Notes under the pieces: generated by a model | Seen by the model: only the letters and a program-made list of their open reading frames with translations | What the model was told of the DNA's origin: nothing | The model's database searches: none | Shown here: piece by piece, positions 53,716 through 63,677 of the stretch | How the letters are laid out: every line of letters begins with the position of its first letter | How positions within the stretch are numbered: position 1 is the stretch's first letter | NCBI RefSeq assembly: GCF_901933205.1 | Contig: NC_044573.1 | Location: forward strand, 27,029,493-27,093,492 | From: Camarhynchus parvulus | Taxonomy: Eukaryota; Chordata; Aves; Passeriformes; Thraupidae | Direction: 5' to 3' | DNA: 64,000 nt | Translations under genes and position numbers: made by a program

Positions 53716-53758
53716 CTACATACATGCTTACATACGTGTGTATGTGTATATATGTATA
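53716..53758. repeat. Degenerate TACA/TGTA tract
   Basis: An alternating purine-pyrimidine stretch built of CATACATG, ACATACGTGTGTATG and TGTATATATGTATA words. It is an eroded dinucleotide/tetranucleotide microsatellite with local self-complementarity. Confidence 0.7.
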
Positions 53759-53825
53759 AAAACAGTTTCCCTTTTCAATTACATGTGGCAGTGAAAACTG
53801 AGTATCACTTTTTGACCTTTTGAAA

Positions 53826-53930
53826 GAATTAGAATATTTCAGTTGGAAGGGATCTACAATTATCCAGTCCAACACCACAATTATCTTGTCCAAATCCTGA
53901 GAAATGTTAAAGTTCAACCATGAGATATGT
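53826..53930 (-). mobile_element. CR1 LINE remnant (3' end)
   Basis: The + strand AATTAGAATATTTCAGTTGG, AAGGGATCTACAATTATCCA, GTCCAACACC is a diverged reverse complement of the CR1 3' tail (GAATGGTTTGGGTTGGAAGGGACCT... GTCCAACCCC). Only the terminal hundred or so bases remain. Confidence 0.75.
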
Positions 53931-54721
53931 TATGAAATTTATCATGAGACATTATTTTATTGACAAGTTGACATTCAAACATGTAAATATGCCTGTTACA
54001 TATTTTTTTCTAAGCTAACCACTAAGATAGTTGCTGATAGTTCAAGAAAGTAAGTGAGCAGTCTCTTCCAAGAGCTATATTTTGTTTTTCTGTAATGTAT
54101 GAGGATGTAAATGGATGAATACACACTATAAATAAGTCTATATTATAAGGGCCTTTTGATTTTAACAGTCTCTGAAAAATTAAGAGACAGTTGTCTCATA
54201 AACTTGCCAAATAAGAAGAGAAAAACATTTTAAATCATCTTTTTAAATGGGAAAGTACTCTCCTAAGTTATCTAGTGTCCAGCTCAGATGTGTCCTATTA
54301 CTCTGACATTTTTGAAGTTCTCAGTAGACAGTGATGGCTTACTCTGTTCTTTTTTTCTCCCCCAGATTATTTGGAAATACCTGTGATGACTCCAAGTAGC
54401 CTCCTTAGAGCTCAGTTCAGCACTGTTTACCTTCCCAATGGAGAAATCCTTAAGGCCTTTGTCAGGACACCACCCAAAGGTGTCCATGAACATCTGGATA
54501 GATCCCTTGGCACTAAGAGAAGATACACTCAATGAATCCAGTCATGATAATAAGCACTAACCATAGTACAAAGCATTGTGCAGGATCATGGCCTCATGTT
54601 TTAATATGCTTAAGTCAGATGATATATAATTAATATGAAGAAAGGTCTCTGCTTCATTTCATCTAATGGCAGGGTGTTCTTTGCTTTATTTTTATGGCTT
54701 GGTGTTTTGTTTTTCCTTCAG

Positions 54722-54924
54722 CTGAACTCTTCCTGGAACAGCAGCATCTCAAAGAAGCAGGCTTTTGTACCCAGGAGGCAGCTAGTCTTTTCCCCACATC
54801 TCATGCTGTACTGTACATGCGTGGGAGGCTTGCAGAGATGAAAGGCAATTTGGAGGAGGCTAAGCAATTGTATGATGAAGCTCTCACCGTGAATCCAGCT
54901 GGAGTGGAAATTATGCACAGCCTG
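54722..54924 (+). CDS. TTC7A: TTC7A coding exon (two TPR units, last exon in window)
   Basis: This exon is 203 bp, phase 1 in and phase 0 out. The acceptor is TTTTTCCTTCAG and the donor CCTG|GTGAGT. It encodes an alanine and then 67 residues, including [40 protein letters not shown] and [20 protein letters not shown]. Both TPR signatures are visible: the EAGF/EAASLFP unit and [28 protein letters not shown], with the alanine and glycine packing residues and the terminal proline in place. Mammalian TTC7A continues with one more helix block and a short C-terminal tail, which are not in this window. If the donor is not used, the frame stays open for 34 more codons to a TAA at 55027-55029. Confidence 0.96.
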
Positions 54925-55055
54925 GTGAGTTTGCAGGGGCTCAGCTCCATTATAGTATTTATGTTCCTGATTAACTGTAATACAAGGGGAGAGGGCTTAT
55001 GCTTGCTCTGGATGCCATTGTCTTCCTAATCCTGAGAGCAAGTGACCGTTCCAAG

Positions 55056-55061
55056 AATAAA
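55056..55061 (+). terminator. Candidate intronic poly(A) signal AATAAA
   Basis: AATAAA lies 27 bases after the in-frame TAA (55027-55029) that ends read-through of the 54722-54924 exon. A modestly GT/T-rich stretch (GGGTAGTTTG, CTCTGTTTTAAG) follows within about 25 bases. A second AATAAA is at 55420-55425. Such hexamers are frequent by chance; usage is unproven. Confidence 0.3.
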
Positions 55062-55270
55062 TTGGGTAGTTTGAACCTCTGTTTTAAGACTGGATTGAAT
55101 TTTTTTTAACTAATTAGGACTTGTGTCAAAAGTAAATATTTTAATTGACAAAGGCTGATACTTTTGGGAGTCAACTCACATTGTCTTTGCTGCTTTTCCT
55201 ACTAACTGTTGTGCATTTTAAATAAGCAGTGCACTGATGTTTGAAAGTTGAAAGATCAGAACTAAATCAT

Positions 55271-55354
<84 letters not shown>
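55271..55354 (+). repeat. Perfect (GATA)21 microsatellite
   Basis: Twenty-one uninterrupted GATA units, 84 bp, flanked by AAATCAT and TGGGGTTTG. It begins 346 bases after the 54924 exon end. The absence of any interruption implies active slippage, so length is probably polymorphic. No open frame or transcript signal depends on it. Confidence 0.98.
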
Positions 55355-55829
55355 TGGGGTTTGTAAAACTTGGGCTGGTTTCTTGTGTCTGTTAAAATCA
55401 AGATAAACTATGAGTTTACAATAAAATTAATCTGATACTGTTATAAGCTGCAGCTTAGTTCCAGCCTTGTGTAGGGGCAGGGACTCCACACTTGTGGGGT
55501 TTTTTTTGGTAACACTCCTACCCAGCAAGTATTCTTTTTCTGTGGCACCAAGCCCAAAACTGTTTTCCAGACACTGAGCCTAGAGCTTAATAACAATAAT
55601 AATTATACAGGGAGCTTTGTGGAAGACCAAAAGCCAGTTCTCGTGTGAAATCAGAGCAGTTAATCATGTTTCATCAATGCTGTGTCTTGTTAACTGTAGC
55701 CCTTACCAGGTCTCTCAGTAACTTTAGAAGTTTGTCTTGACTAACTTAATTTTTACAGGAATTTTATATCCACGTGACTGCTTAGTGTCTTTCCTAGCAT
55801 ATTTGTATCACCTGTCATAGATTTGGTCC

Positions 55830-55900
55830 TGATGAAGTTTGCTGGCAACTCCAAAACTGAAGGGGTATCAGTGTACAAGAGATCAAACGTTAAGTGACAA
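55830..55900 (+). mobile_element. Possible old CR1 LINE fragment (ORF2, sense)
   Basis: CTGATGAAGTTTGCTGGCAA followed by CTCCAAAACTGAAGGGGTAT resembles the CR1 ORF2 segment GATGAAGTTTGCTGATGACAC..AAACTGGGAGGGGT. It is short and no further collinear block is certain. Confidence 0.4.
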
Positions 55901-56552
55901 TTAACAAAAATAGTAGAACCTACAGGCAAAGGGCAAGATATCTGTAATAATAAATGTTCAGTACAAAAATAGCAAATGAATAGTTGGTGCATGTCAGGAG
56001 AATGTTACAAGGCTGCTGTACACGTCAGGCTTATATGGGGCAATAGTATAACTTTGTTGTTGTGATACAGCCTTCACAAATTCACTCAGTACAAACCAAG
56101 CTAGATGGAATTATGTTCTTTGCTCTGTCATAATTTAAGAGAAGTTGTTGATACCAGAGAAACCATCAAATTAGGTGCCAACATGACACTAATACCTCTC
56201 ATTTTTGTCTTATTTTATGGACATAACCACATTCTGAGTCTTCACATTTCAGTTGCTTGCAATTTTGTGAAACTATAGTAACTTGGAATAAAAGTTTCCA
56301 AGGTGCACATCTCAGATGTTCTGGCCCAGTTTACTTCAGAAAATGTCATTCCAACATGGCTTTGCTGTTTCTGAAAAGGAGGCTAAAGGAGAGACCTTAA
56401 AAGCTTCTTCAATATCTACTTTATGGTGCCTTATTATCTCCAGGTTTTGTCAGGAATGGGTAACATACGAATGTGCTTTTTACCATAATCTTTCTTAAGT
56501 TATCCAAGTTGTAACCTTTAAAAACACATATATGCTTAGTAGGTGAGTATTT

Positions 56553-56607
56553 CTGAAAGTTTTAAGGAGTCTGTGAATGCTGAAAGTTTTAAGGAGTCTG
56601 TGAATGC
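56553..56607 (+). repeat. 27-bp tandem duplication
   Basis: The unit beginning CTGAAAGTTTTAAGGAGTCT and ending GTGAATG occurs twice, at 56553-56579 and 56580-56606, without mismatch. It lies immediately before the + strand CR1 segment. The duplication is recent relative to the surrounding decayed repeats. Confidence 0.9.
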
Positions 56608-56624
56608 TTATTCCCCTCAAACTC

Positions 56625-57505
56625 CAGTAATTTTCAAGAAGGGCAAGAGAATGACTCTTGTAACTACAGGCCTGTCAGTCTCACTTCAGTGACTGGCAAA
56701 ATGATAGACATTATGCCAGCAGGTATTGAAAAACACCTGAAAGGCAGTGCCATCATTGGGCACAGCCAGCATGGGTTCATGAGAGCACCTGTCCTGGGGC
56801 CATCCTGGGTGTATGTACAGCATGGGGCACGAGGGGCTGGAAAGCTGCTTCACAGAAAGGGACTTGGGCTCCTGCTCAGTGACAAGGTGAACACGAGCCA
56901 GCAGGGCCCTGGCAGCCAGGGGGGGCATCAGGCACAGCATCACAGCTGGGCAAGGGAGGGCATTGTCCTGCTGTGCTCTGAGCTGGGGCGGCCTCGCCTC
57001 CAGGGCTGGGGGCAGTTTGGGGTGCCCCAGTGTGAGAAGGGAGTTAAACTGTTAGAGGGTGTCCAAAGGAGGGCAGCCAAAACAGTGAAGGGTCTTGAAG
57101 GGAAGCCATATTGAGGAGCAGCTGAGGTCACATGGTCTGTTCAGCCTGGAGAAGAGGAGACTGAGGACAGCATTTACAACTTCCTCATGAGGGGAAGAGG
57201 AGGGGCAGGCACTGATCTCTCTCTGTGGTGACAGTGACAGGACCTGAGGGAATGGCCTGAACTTGTGTCAGAGAGGGTTAGGTTGGATATAAGGTAAAGA
57301 TTCTTCACCCAGAGCATGGTTGGGCCCTGGAAATGGCTCCCAGAGAAGTGGTCACAGCACTGAGCCTGCCAGAGTTCAGGAAGCGATTGGACAATGCTCT
57401 CAGACACATGGAGTGACTCTTGGGGCTGCCTTGTGTGAGACCAAGAGACGGTCTCAGGGATTCTTGTGGGTCCCTTCCAGTTCAAAGTATTCTGTGATGA
57501 TGTTT
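56625..57505 (+). mobile_element. CR1 LINE, internally deleted, 3' end intact
   Basis: The left part (56625-56790) encodes the reverse transcriptase stretch YRPVSLTSVTGKMIDIMPAG followed by IEKHL and HSQHGFMRA, a diverged CR1 ORF2 block. It then jumps to the late ORF2 region: CAGAAAGGGACTTGGGCTCC, ACACGAGCCAGCAGGGCCCT, GAGGGTGTCCAAAGGAGGGC, AGCCTGGAGAAGAGGAGACT, AATGGCCTGAACTTGTGTCA. The 3' end has GTGGGTCCCTTCCAGTTCAA and TATTCTGTGATGA. The catalytic centre of the reverse transcriptase is missing and frames are broken, so the copy is inactive. An open frame of 177 codons on the opposite strand (57174-57707) is a shadow of this element. Confidence 0.9.
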
Positions 57506-60500
57506 CAGTCAAGGAATGGATGTAAAATTTAGAACAGCTGAAAAAGACAGTAAGATGAGAAATTTGGGGGCAGAGACCCAGTCTGTAAGCAAGTAGAGAA
57601 GAGGAAAGAAACTGAAGAAGTGGAAGAAATACAGGTAGAAAATAGGGTAAGATAGCACCAGCTAAGATTGGATAGGTAAGAAGACGCATGGATGGAGGGG
57701 TGGGCATGCTGGAAAGAGTGAATTAAAGGGGTCAGTCTTAGGAGAATGACAGAGGGACAGGAACCTCTAAGATTAGTTCCTTTCCATGTCCTTCAGCCTC
57801 CTTAACATTCTGAATCTTTCCATCCTGGTGCCAGCAAATAAATATCAGTGAAAATCACTTGCTTAAAATGTACCTCACCTCCTTTAACTTGGCCCTGCTG
57901 GCAGACTGTGGTTCACACCTGTTAGCTAAGATAGCAGAGGTCTGGTGTATCCCTGCTGATATGAATCATGGCAGTAGTTACATGGTGCCACATAATGGCA
58001 TTCCTTTATGTACTTTTCCAAAAGCTAGGAAATTGCACATAACAAGTTAGAAGCATCTGATGAGCAGTATAGAAATGTCTGTAAAGAAATTAATCATTCT
58101 GCCTTCAGAATAGAGCTGGAATAATGTGCAGTAAACAAGGCTTTTAGGGCTATACATCAAATAAAAAGGGCGAAAATAAAATATTGAATGGCTGCTAGCT
58201 AAGTGATTTTGTCCTGTGTACTGAATGAGACACTGTCCCCATGGAGAACTTAAGACTGGGTTTATGCAATTGAGGATGTAATGTGACAAGTGGTAAATTC
58301 TGAATCTCCTCGAGGCCATCAGAAGAAAACTGAATGTCTTTCAGAAATGTATGTATTAGCCAAGTACTAGCTGTACTTTTATTAAAAATACAAGTTCTTG
58401 AGCACAGTATGTTCAGTCCCCTACCAGGGAGAAATATATGTCTTGGATTATGCAAGAGGGCAAACTAGATTATGAACTAGATCCACGGTCTTTGAAATGA
58501 TGCAAGACATGTCCACAGGCAGATGTAATTGAATTCACACATGTTTCTGTGCTAGTGCCCCCAGTTTGAATACATTGTTTTCCCACTCTAGTAGTACTGT
58601 TGTGGATATGTAATAATTTAGAGAAAGAAGATCTGCTTGTGAGAATTACTCTTTGGCTTGCTACAATTGCCATCCAACTGACCTAGTCCACTTTAAGGGA
58701 GAGCTCTGCTGTAGACAGTGCCGAGCCTCCCTGGTGCATCAGCATCAATTAGCAAAGTAGTCATGTTTCTTCCCCTGGGCTCTTGGAACTGGGTTGTCAA
58801 AGCTATATTTGGAAAATTCCAACCTGAAGAGTGTTGCTGACTTTAAATGAAGGGCACAGATCTAGCAATGAATGAGTCCATTGGGTGTCAGTAACTTCAC
58901 CTTTATCTGTGGTAGAGTCACCACCATAATACACACAAGCTGTCTCTGCACAGCTGAAAATGGCTGTGTTTTGCTGTGACTATAGGGTGCTTACAATAGC
59001 GATCAAATTAGCGTGTTTTCCGTATAAAGCATGCTGCAGCATGGCAGAGCAGCACCATACAGCAGCACTGCAGTGCCAAGAGTGTCCCAGGGGGTGGGTG
59101 CCATGCTCTGCTTCATCCCAGGGGCCTTTGGCACTTTTTGTCCAATGCTGTGGTTGGGAAACCACAGGCACTTGGAAAATCCTACACACAGCAGCTGTGC
59201 TGCTTCCTGTAACACTTGCAGTTTCTGAGTGATGTCACAGGATCCTTAAGCCTGGATCAGGAATCCACCAGTGGCCTTTACAAAGTACTACTGGCTAATA
59301 CCTAATCTAAGGAAGTATATTTGTTGAGGAATTTTGTTGTCATTTGAAAGAGACACACAGAACCAGTTTTTGGGGCTATTTGAAGCATAATCCTGGTGAG
59401 ATGAGTGGCTACTCCTTTGGTTAGATAGCTGTTGGCTGCCAGAAACAACTTGGGTTGGCCCCTAAAAATTGTACATCCTATGAGACCATAGTTTCTTTAA
59501 TAAATACAACTTGCTAGGGTTCTTTTTCCACATTCCTCCTGATGCCATCTCAAAAATTTCCGTGATCTCTTCCTTTACTAGAACAACTCTGTTTCCTTCT
59601 TCCCTTTCACAGGCTCCTTCTGGGGGCTGCTTGCAAGGGTCATAGAGCATTTCTCCCTCCTGGGGGCTGATGGAGTTTCTACTGAGCAAGTATCTTTGCT
59701 GGTCTGGAAACAACGGCTTAGTCCATGTCTCCTTCTCTTACACTGTGACCTGTGACAGCACATTTCTACAACCAAATAACTATGGCTTTCTTCAGTATGT
59801 ACCAAATTTGGTTATATAACATCATGCAATGCACAGCTTTGGGATGGTGATAACAAAACTGACATGTGCCCAACCAAGTCAGAAAATATAACATAAGCTG
59901 GGGCAGATGACACCTCCTTTTAAAGCAATACACAAATCCACCTACCGGCATGTAACTAGAGAAAGACACTGAAATTTGTTAGTTCCCAGCCACTGTGCAT
60001 TCAGTACCATTCTCACTTTTGATTCAGAGGAGGAGAAAATCAATGCCAGCACGTTGGATTTGAGTCCGAAAGCTCTGTATGTGATATTGCAAGTTAAACT
60101 AAACACTTACCGAGATATTTGGAAGACTCCTGCCCAGCATGCATCTCACACAGCACTTTGTCAAGTCACAGCAATTCTCAACATGTTTTAGTTCAGGGAA
60201 GAAGAGAAAGAATCATCAATTTAAAAAGGAAGGAAATGGACACCCTCATCTCCATCACTGTGCCAGATGTAATGAAAACAATAAAAAATACCATCAAAAC
60301 AAAGCAAAAAAAATTACTTGACTCATACTTGGATAGTACTGAATGCCATGGAAAACTGTAATGATTTCTTGTTTCTCTTGAAGGCTGGGGCAAGGGCAAT
60401 AAGGTTGGTATCAGAATGCAGTGTAGCTGTCTGCACTACCTCATCCCTATCCTTGATAGCAAAACAAAGCTGCTATATATTGCGTTTTGTTCATAATGTG

Positions 60501-60892
60501 TTCCTGTTCTGTTGTGATCACTTGAATGGGTGGAAAACACGATCTTGTGATCACATTTGATTTGCTCCATAACGAAATCAAAGAGAATACACAGCTAACA
60601 GAGGTTGTGCTAATTGTAAGAGTTGTTCTTTGGTTGTCATCTGCACAATGAAAAATAAGATTGGCAGCCATGCAGAAAGGGTTCACGGTCACAGAGTACT
60701 CTCCAACTGAAGTTGGAAAAACAAACTGGATTTAAGTCACCTAAGCTGGGCCAGTAAATTGACTGTAGGCTGTTTGGTGACTGTAGTTTTCCAAGATTAG
60801 TGTAGATTGTGGCCTTCCCACAGGAAGACCTGGTTATTGTCTGGGAGAAGTTCTTTGTGGAAAATGCAGTTGGGGACATAGTACCCACATAC

Positions 60893-61573
60893 CAGAATCA
60901 CAGGATGGTTGAGGTTGGAAGGAATCCTGGGAGATTTTGTAGTCCAACTCCAGCTCCCTCCTTAACAGGTTCAGCTAGAGCAGGGTACCAGGACCATGTC
61001 CAGCTGGGCAAGTTGCTCTAAGGATGGAGCAACCTCTGTGCAGTCTCTTCCAGTGTTTGATCACCCCTACAGTAAACAGACCTTTGAGTAATGTTTAAAT
61101 GGAATTTCTCGTGTTTCTGTTTGTGCCCTTTCAGTCATGGGATATCCCTGAGAAGTTCTGAGAGGTTCCACTTCTTTGCACCTTACCATCAGGTATTTAA
61201 CTGTACTGATAAGATCTCCCCTCTCTCCTACAAGGCTGAGCAGTGCCAGCTCTCCACTTCTCCTTGTATGACAGATGCTCCAGTTCCTTGCTGATCTTGA
61301 TGCCCCTTTGCCTGGACTCTCTCCAGTGTGTCCATGTCTTGTACTGGAGAGCCCAGAACTGGACACAGTACTCTGGGTGTGGCCTCACCAGTGCTGAGTG
61401 GAGGTGCAGGATGAACTCCCTCAACCTTTTGGCAGCACTCTTCCCAATGCAGCCCAGGATACTGTGAGCTGCCTTTGCTGCAAGGGCACACTGCTGGCCC
61501 ATGGCCAGCTGCTTGTTCACCAAGTCCTTTTCTGCAAAGCTGTGCTTCATCCAGCCATCACCCTCCCTCCCCA
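60893..61573 (-). mobile_element. CR1 LINE, 5'-truncated
   Basis: The minus strand encodes the C-terminal CR1 ORF2 segment CALAAKAAHSILGCIGKSAA, then HSALVRPHPEYCVQFWALQY and LEHLSYKEK. The 3' end, read on the + strand, is AATCACAGGATGGTTGAGGT, TGGAAGGAATCC, TAGTCCAACTCC. The open stretch of about 125 codons at 61197-61574 is the relic of ORF2, now frame-shifted relative to the downstream block. It is 5' truncated, as most CR1 insertions are, and clearly younger than the copies at 28.9 and 32.3 kb. Confidence 0.92.
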
Positions 61574-61654
61574 AAGTGAATCTGAAGCTATTACCAGGAA
61601 TTTTTTCTGCAAGCAGATACTAAACATAACATTGGCATGACTGCATCAGGTCAG

Positions 61655-62140
61655 GCCAGAGGTTCAACTGCTCCTTCTCACCAGCAGCAGCAAAGTGTCT
61701 AGGAAGGAATGAGGCCAGGGCAGGCATACATGCTACTTCTAAGGTTAGGACTTAGCGTGGGGACATCCCAAAGTAGAGGTGGATTGTACTTGCATAGTAA
61801 TTCCTAGTGGATTTTTCCTTCATTAGCTTGTCCTGAGCCTGTGTTAAAACTTTCATCATCCACAATACCTTTTGGCAAGGAGACCCACAGGTCTCTTTTC
61901 TGCTGTACAAAGACCTGCCAAATTCTCTGTGTTCTTGATGCAGCTCTTCTTAGCCACACTGATGCGCCCTATTTTCACTTTGGAAGACATACCTTACTGC
62001 TGATTCTTATTCATCCCCTTCCCATTACTGATTTTGCAGGTATCTGTCACTGAGCCAGTTTCATTCCTTTCATTATTGCTGTTACCTCTCTCTGAACTTC
62101 TTACTGTTCTTTTTAAGATGAGCAGGCTAGAGCAAATAAT
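61655..62140 (-). mobile_element. Ancient CR1 LINE, 3' portion
   Basis: The + strand begins CATCAGGTCAGGCCAGAGGT (3' end block), followed by CCAGCAGCAGCAAAGTGTCT, TTTCATCATCCACAATACCT, TTTTGGCAAGGAGACCCACA and TTCTTTTTAAGATGAGCAGG. These follow the old amniote CR1 reverse complement (AGGTCAGACCAATGGTC, CATCCACGATATCCTTTGGCA, TCTTTTTCAAGATGAACAG). The homologous segment around the ACAAAAGCA block is poorly preserved. It abuts the 5' end of the younger CR1 in the same orientation. Confidence 0.65.
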
Positions 62141-63645
62141 GGATTTACAGAAAAATAGCTTAGCTTCAAAGGCAGTGTTTTAGATTCAGTGTTTAAAAAA
62201 CCCCTCCCCACCCCTTAGTCTTTTACTCATGTAATTATATCTATATCCATTTTCATAGAAATACTAGAAATAGTGTTCTATTTCAGCTCGTTTGTATTAA
62301 CCTGATTTTTTTATCAAAGCTCTGTTTCTATCTCCTCATGGCTATAGAGGCTGGATTTTATTTTCTGAGTGGTCAGCATCTCTGATAAATGTGTGCTTAT
62401 AAATAATAGCAGTAAGCAGTGTAACACCTGTCTTGGGTCCTTGCAGAGATGTCAGTGTCCCAGTCTGTGAGTAGAACACAGCCAGCAAGTGTGCAGTTCT
62501 AGTCTTTGCTAGATAGATATATATACACACTTCATTTTGCTTGCCAGAGACATCCTTTTAGCTGGCAGAACACAAATCTTGCTCTGCTGGTAATGCTAGA
62601 AGCTGAAGAGCTTGACTGAGAACAGATTTTTTATAGATTATGTTCCTAAGACAAGTGCATTGCTCTTGATTAGATTTGAGTGTTTAAAAACTATATGATG
62701 CTTTATTTAAATCTTCTGCTCTTAATTGTTCAGTGGGGTGCAAGGGCTGAATAAAAAGAAAAAGACTTTGCAATGTCTTGGACTGTTTAATTTGGCCTTC
62801 ATTGTGTACTTAGGATGCAATTTCATGTTCATTTTAGTAGAAGAGTCACCTATTGTCTCCAGACTCGCATTTGGTAGCATCAGGGTAATTTGAAGACTAC
62901 AGTTTTTACTGATTAGTACATGGAAATGAATTATTTCTGTTCATTTATTTCGTTTTACCTCACAGTATGGTGCATGCATCCTTGTTTTCAAAGGCATCCA
63001 TTCACGTAATAAAACATGGCTTGATTGCTTAATATTTTCAAGGATGACATGTGTTACTTCCTTGGGGATCTGTTTCATGCTGCCATGCAGTAATGGTATA
63101 AATCACAGGGCAGATTCTCTGCATGGGTAAATTATCATGGCTCCATCATACCAAGGTTTGTATGTCTTGTAAGGTAGCTAGGATGCTAATTAAAACCATT
63201 TTTACCTTCAATACTGAAATTGGAATGCAGTCTATGTTTAAATGTGAGAACAAAAGAGCTTAGTTTTCACATTAATTGAGTTATTTATCTTCTAAGGAAC
63301 TGTTTTGTGTGTGTAGTTTACCCAATTTGTTGGCTGTTTTGTAGATAGGTATGCTGTGGTCTGTTTCTGTTTTCTACAGACATTTCTTGCTCAGTTTTTT
63401 GTATTTGTGTACAGAGAATTGAACATGACAATTAAAATGCATGCCCCAGTCTCTAGGACAACTGTGCATTTGTCCTGAGTGTAATTAGGTGGATAATTGT
63501 GTCTGGAGAGACACAGTGAATGACCTGTTTTTGTCTGTTCTGGAGAGACTTCTTCCTGCTGCTCCCCTTGCTCCTGCTTTGGCAAAGGCAGTAAGCAGAG
63601 TTAAGGACTGGGCAATTTTGAGGAATTGGACAGTTGTACTACTTT

Positions 63646-63677
63646 TGTGATAATGAAAAATAGTTTTCATTATCACA
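63646..63677. repeat. Perfect hairpin: 14-bp stem, 4-nt loop
   Basis: TGTGATAATGAAAA and TTTTCATTATCACA are exact reverse complements separated only by ATAG. A perfect stem of this length with a four-base loop is unusual for neutral intron DNA. It is too small for a canonical microRNA precursor and no mobile element end is recognised beside it. Confidence 0.9.

Larger units (their letters stand above)
43877..54721 (+). other. TTC7A: TTC7A intron, 10.8 kb
   Basis: This intron runs from GTAAGT to a pyrimidine-rich TTCCTTCAG. It holds a MIR-like relic (45985-46095), a short CR1 tail (53826-53930), a degenerate TA/CA tract (53716-53758) and the longest chance open frame of the window (48388-48954, 188 codons). 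The rest is unique intron sequence. Confidence 0.85.

Noticed and set aside
57174..57707. 177-codon minus-strand open frame
   Set aside because: Largely antisense to the 3' part of the + strand CR1 at 56625-57505.
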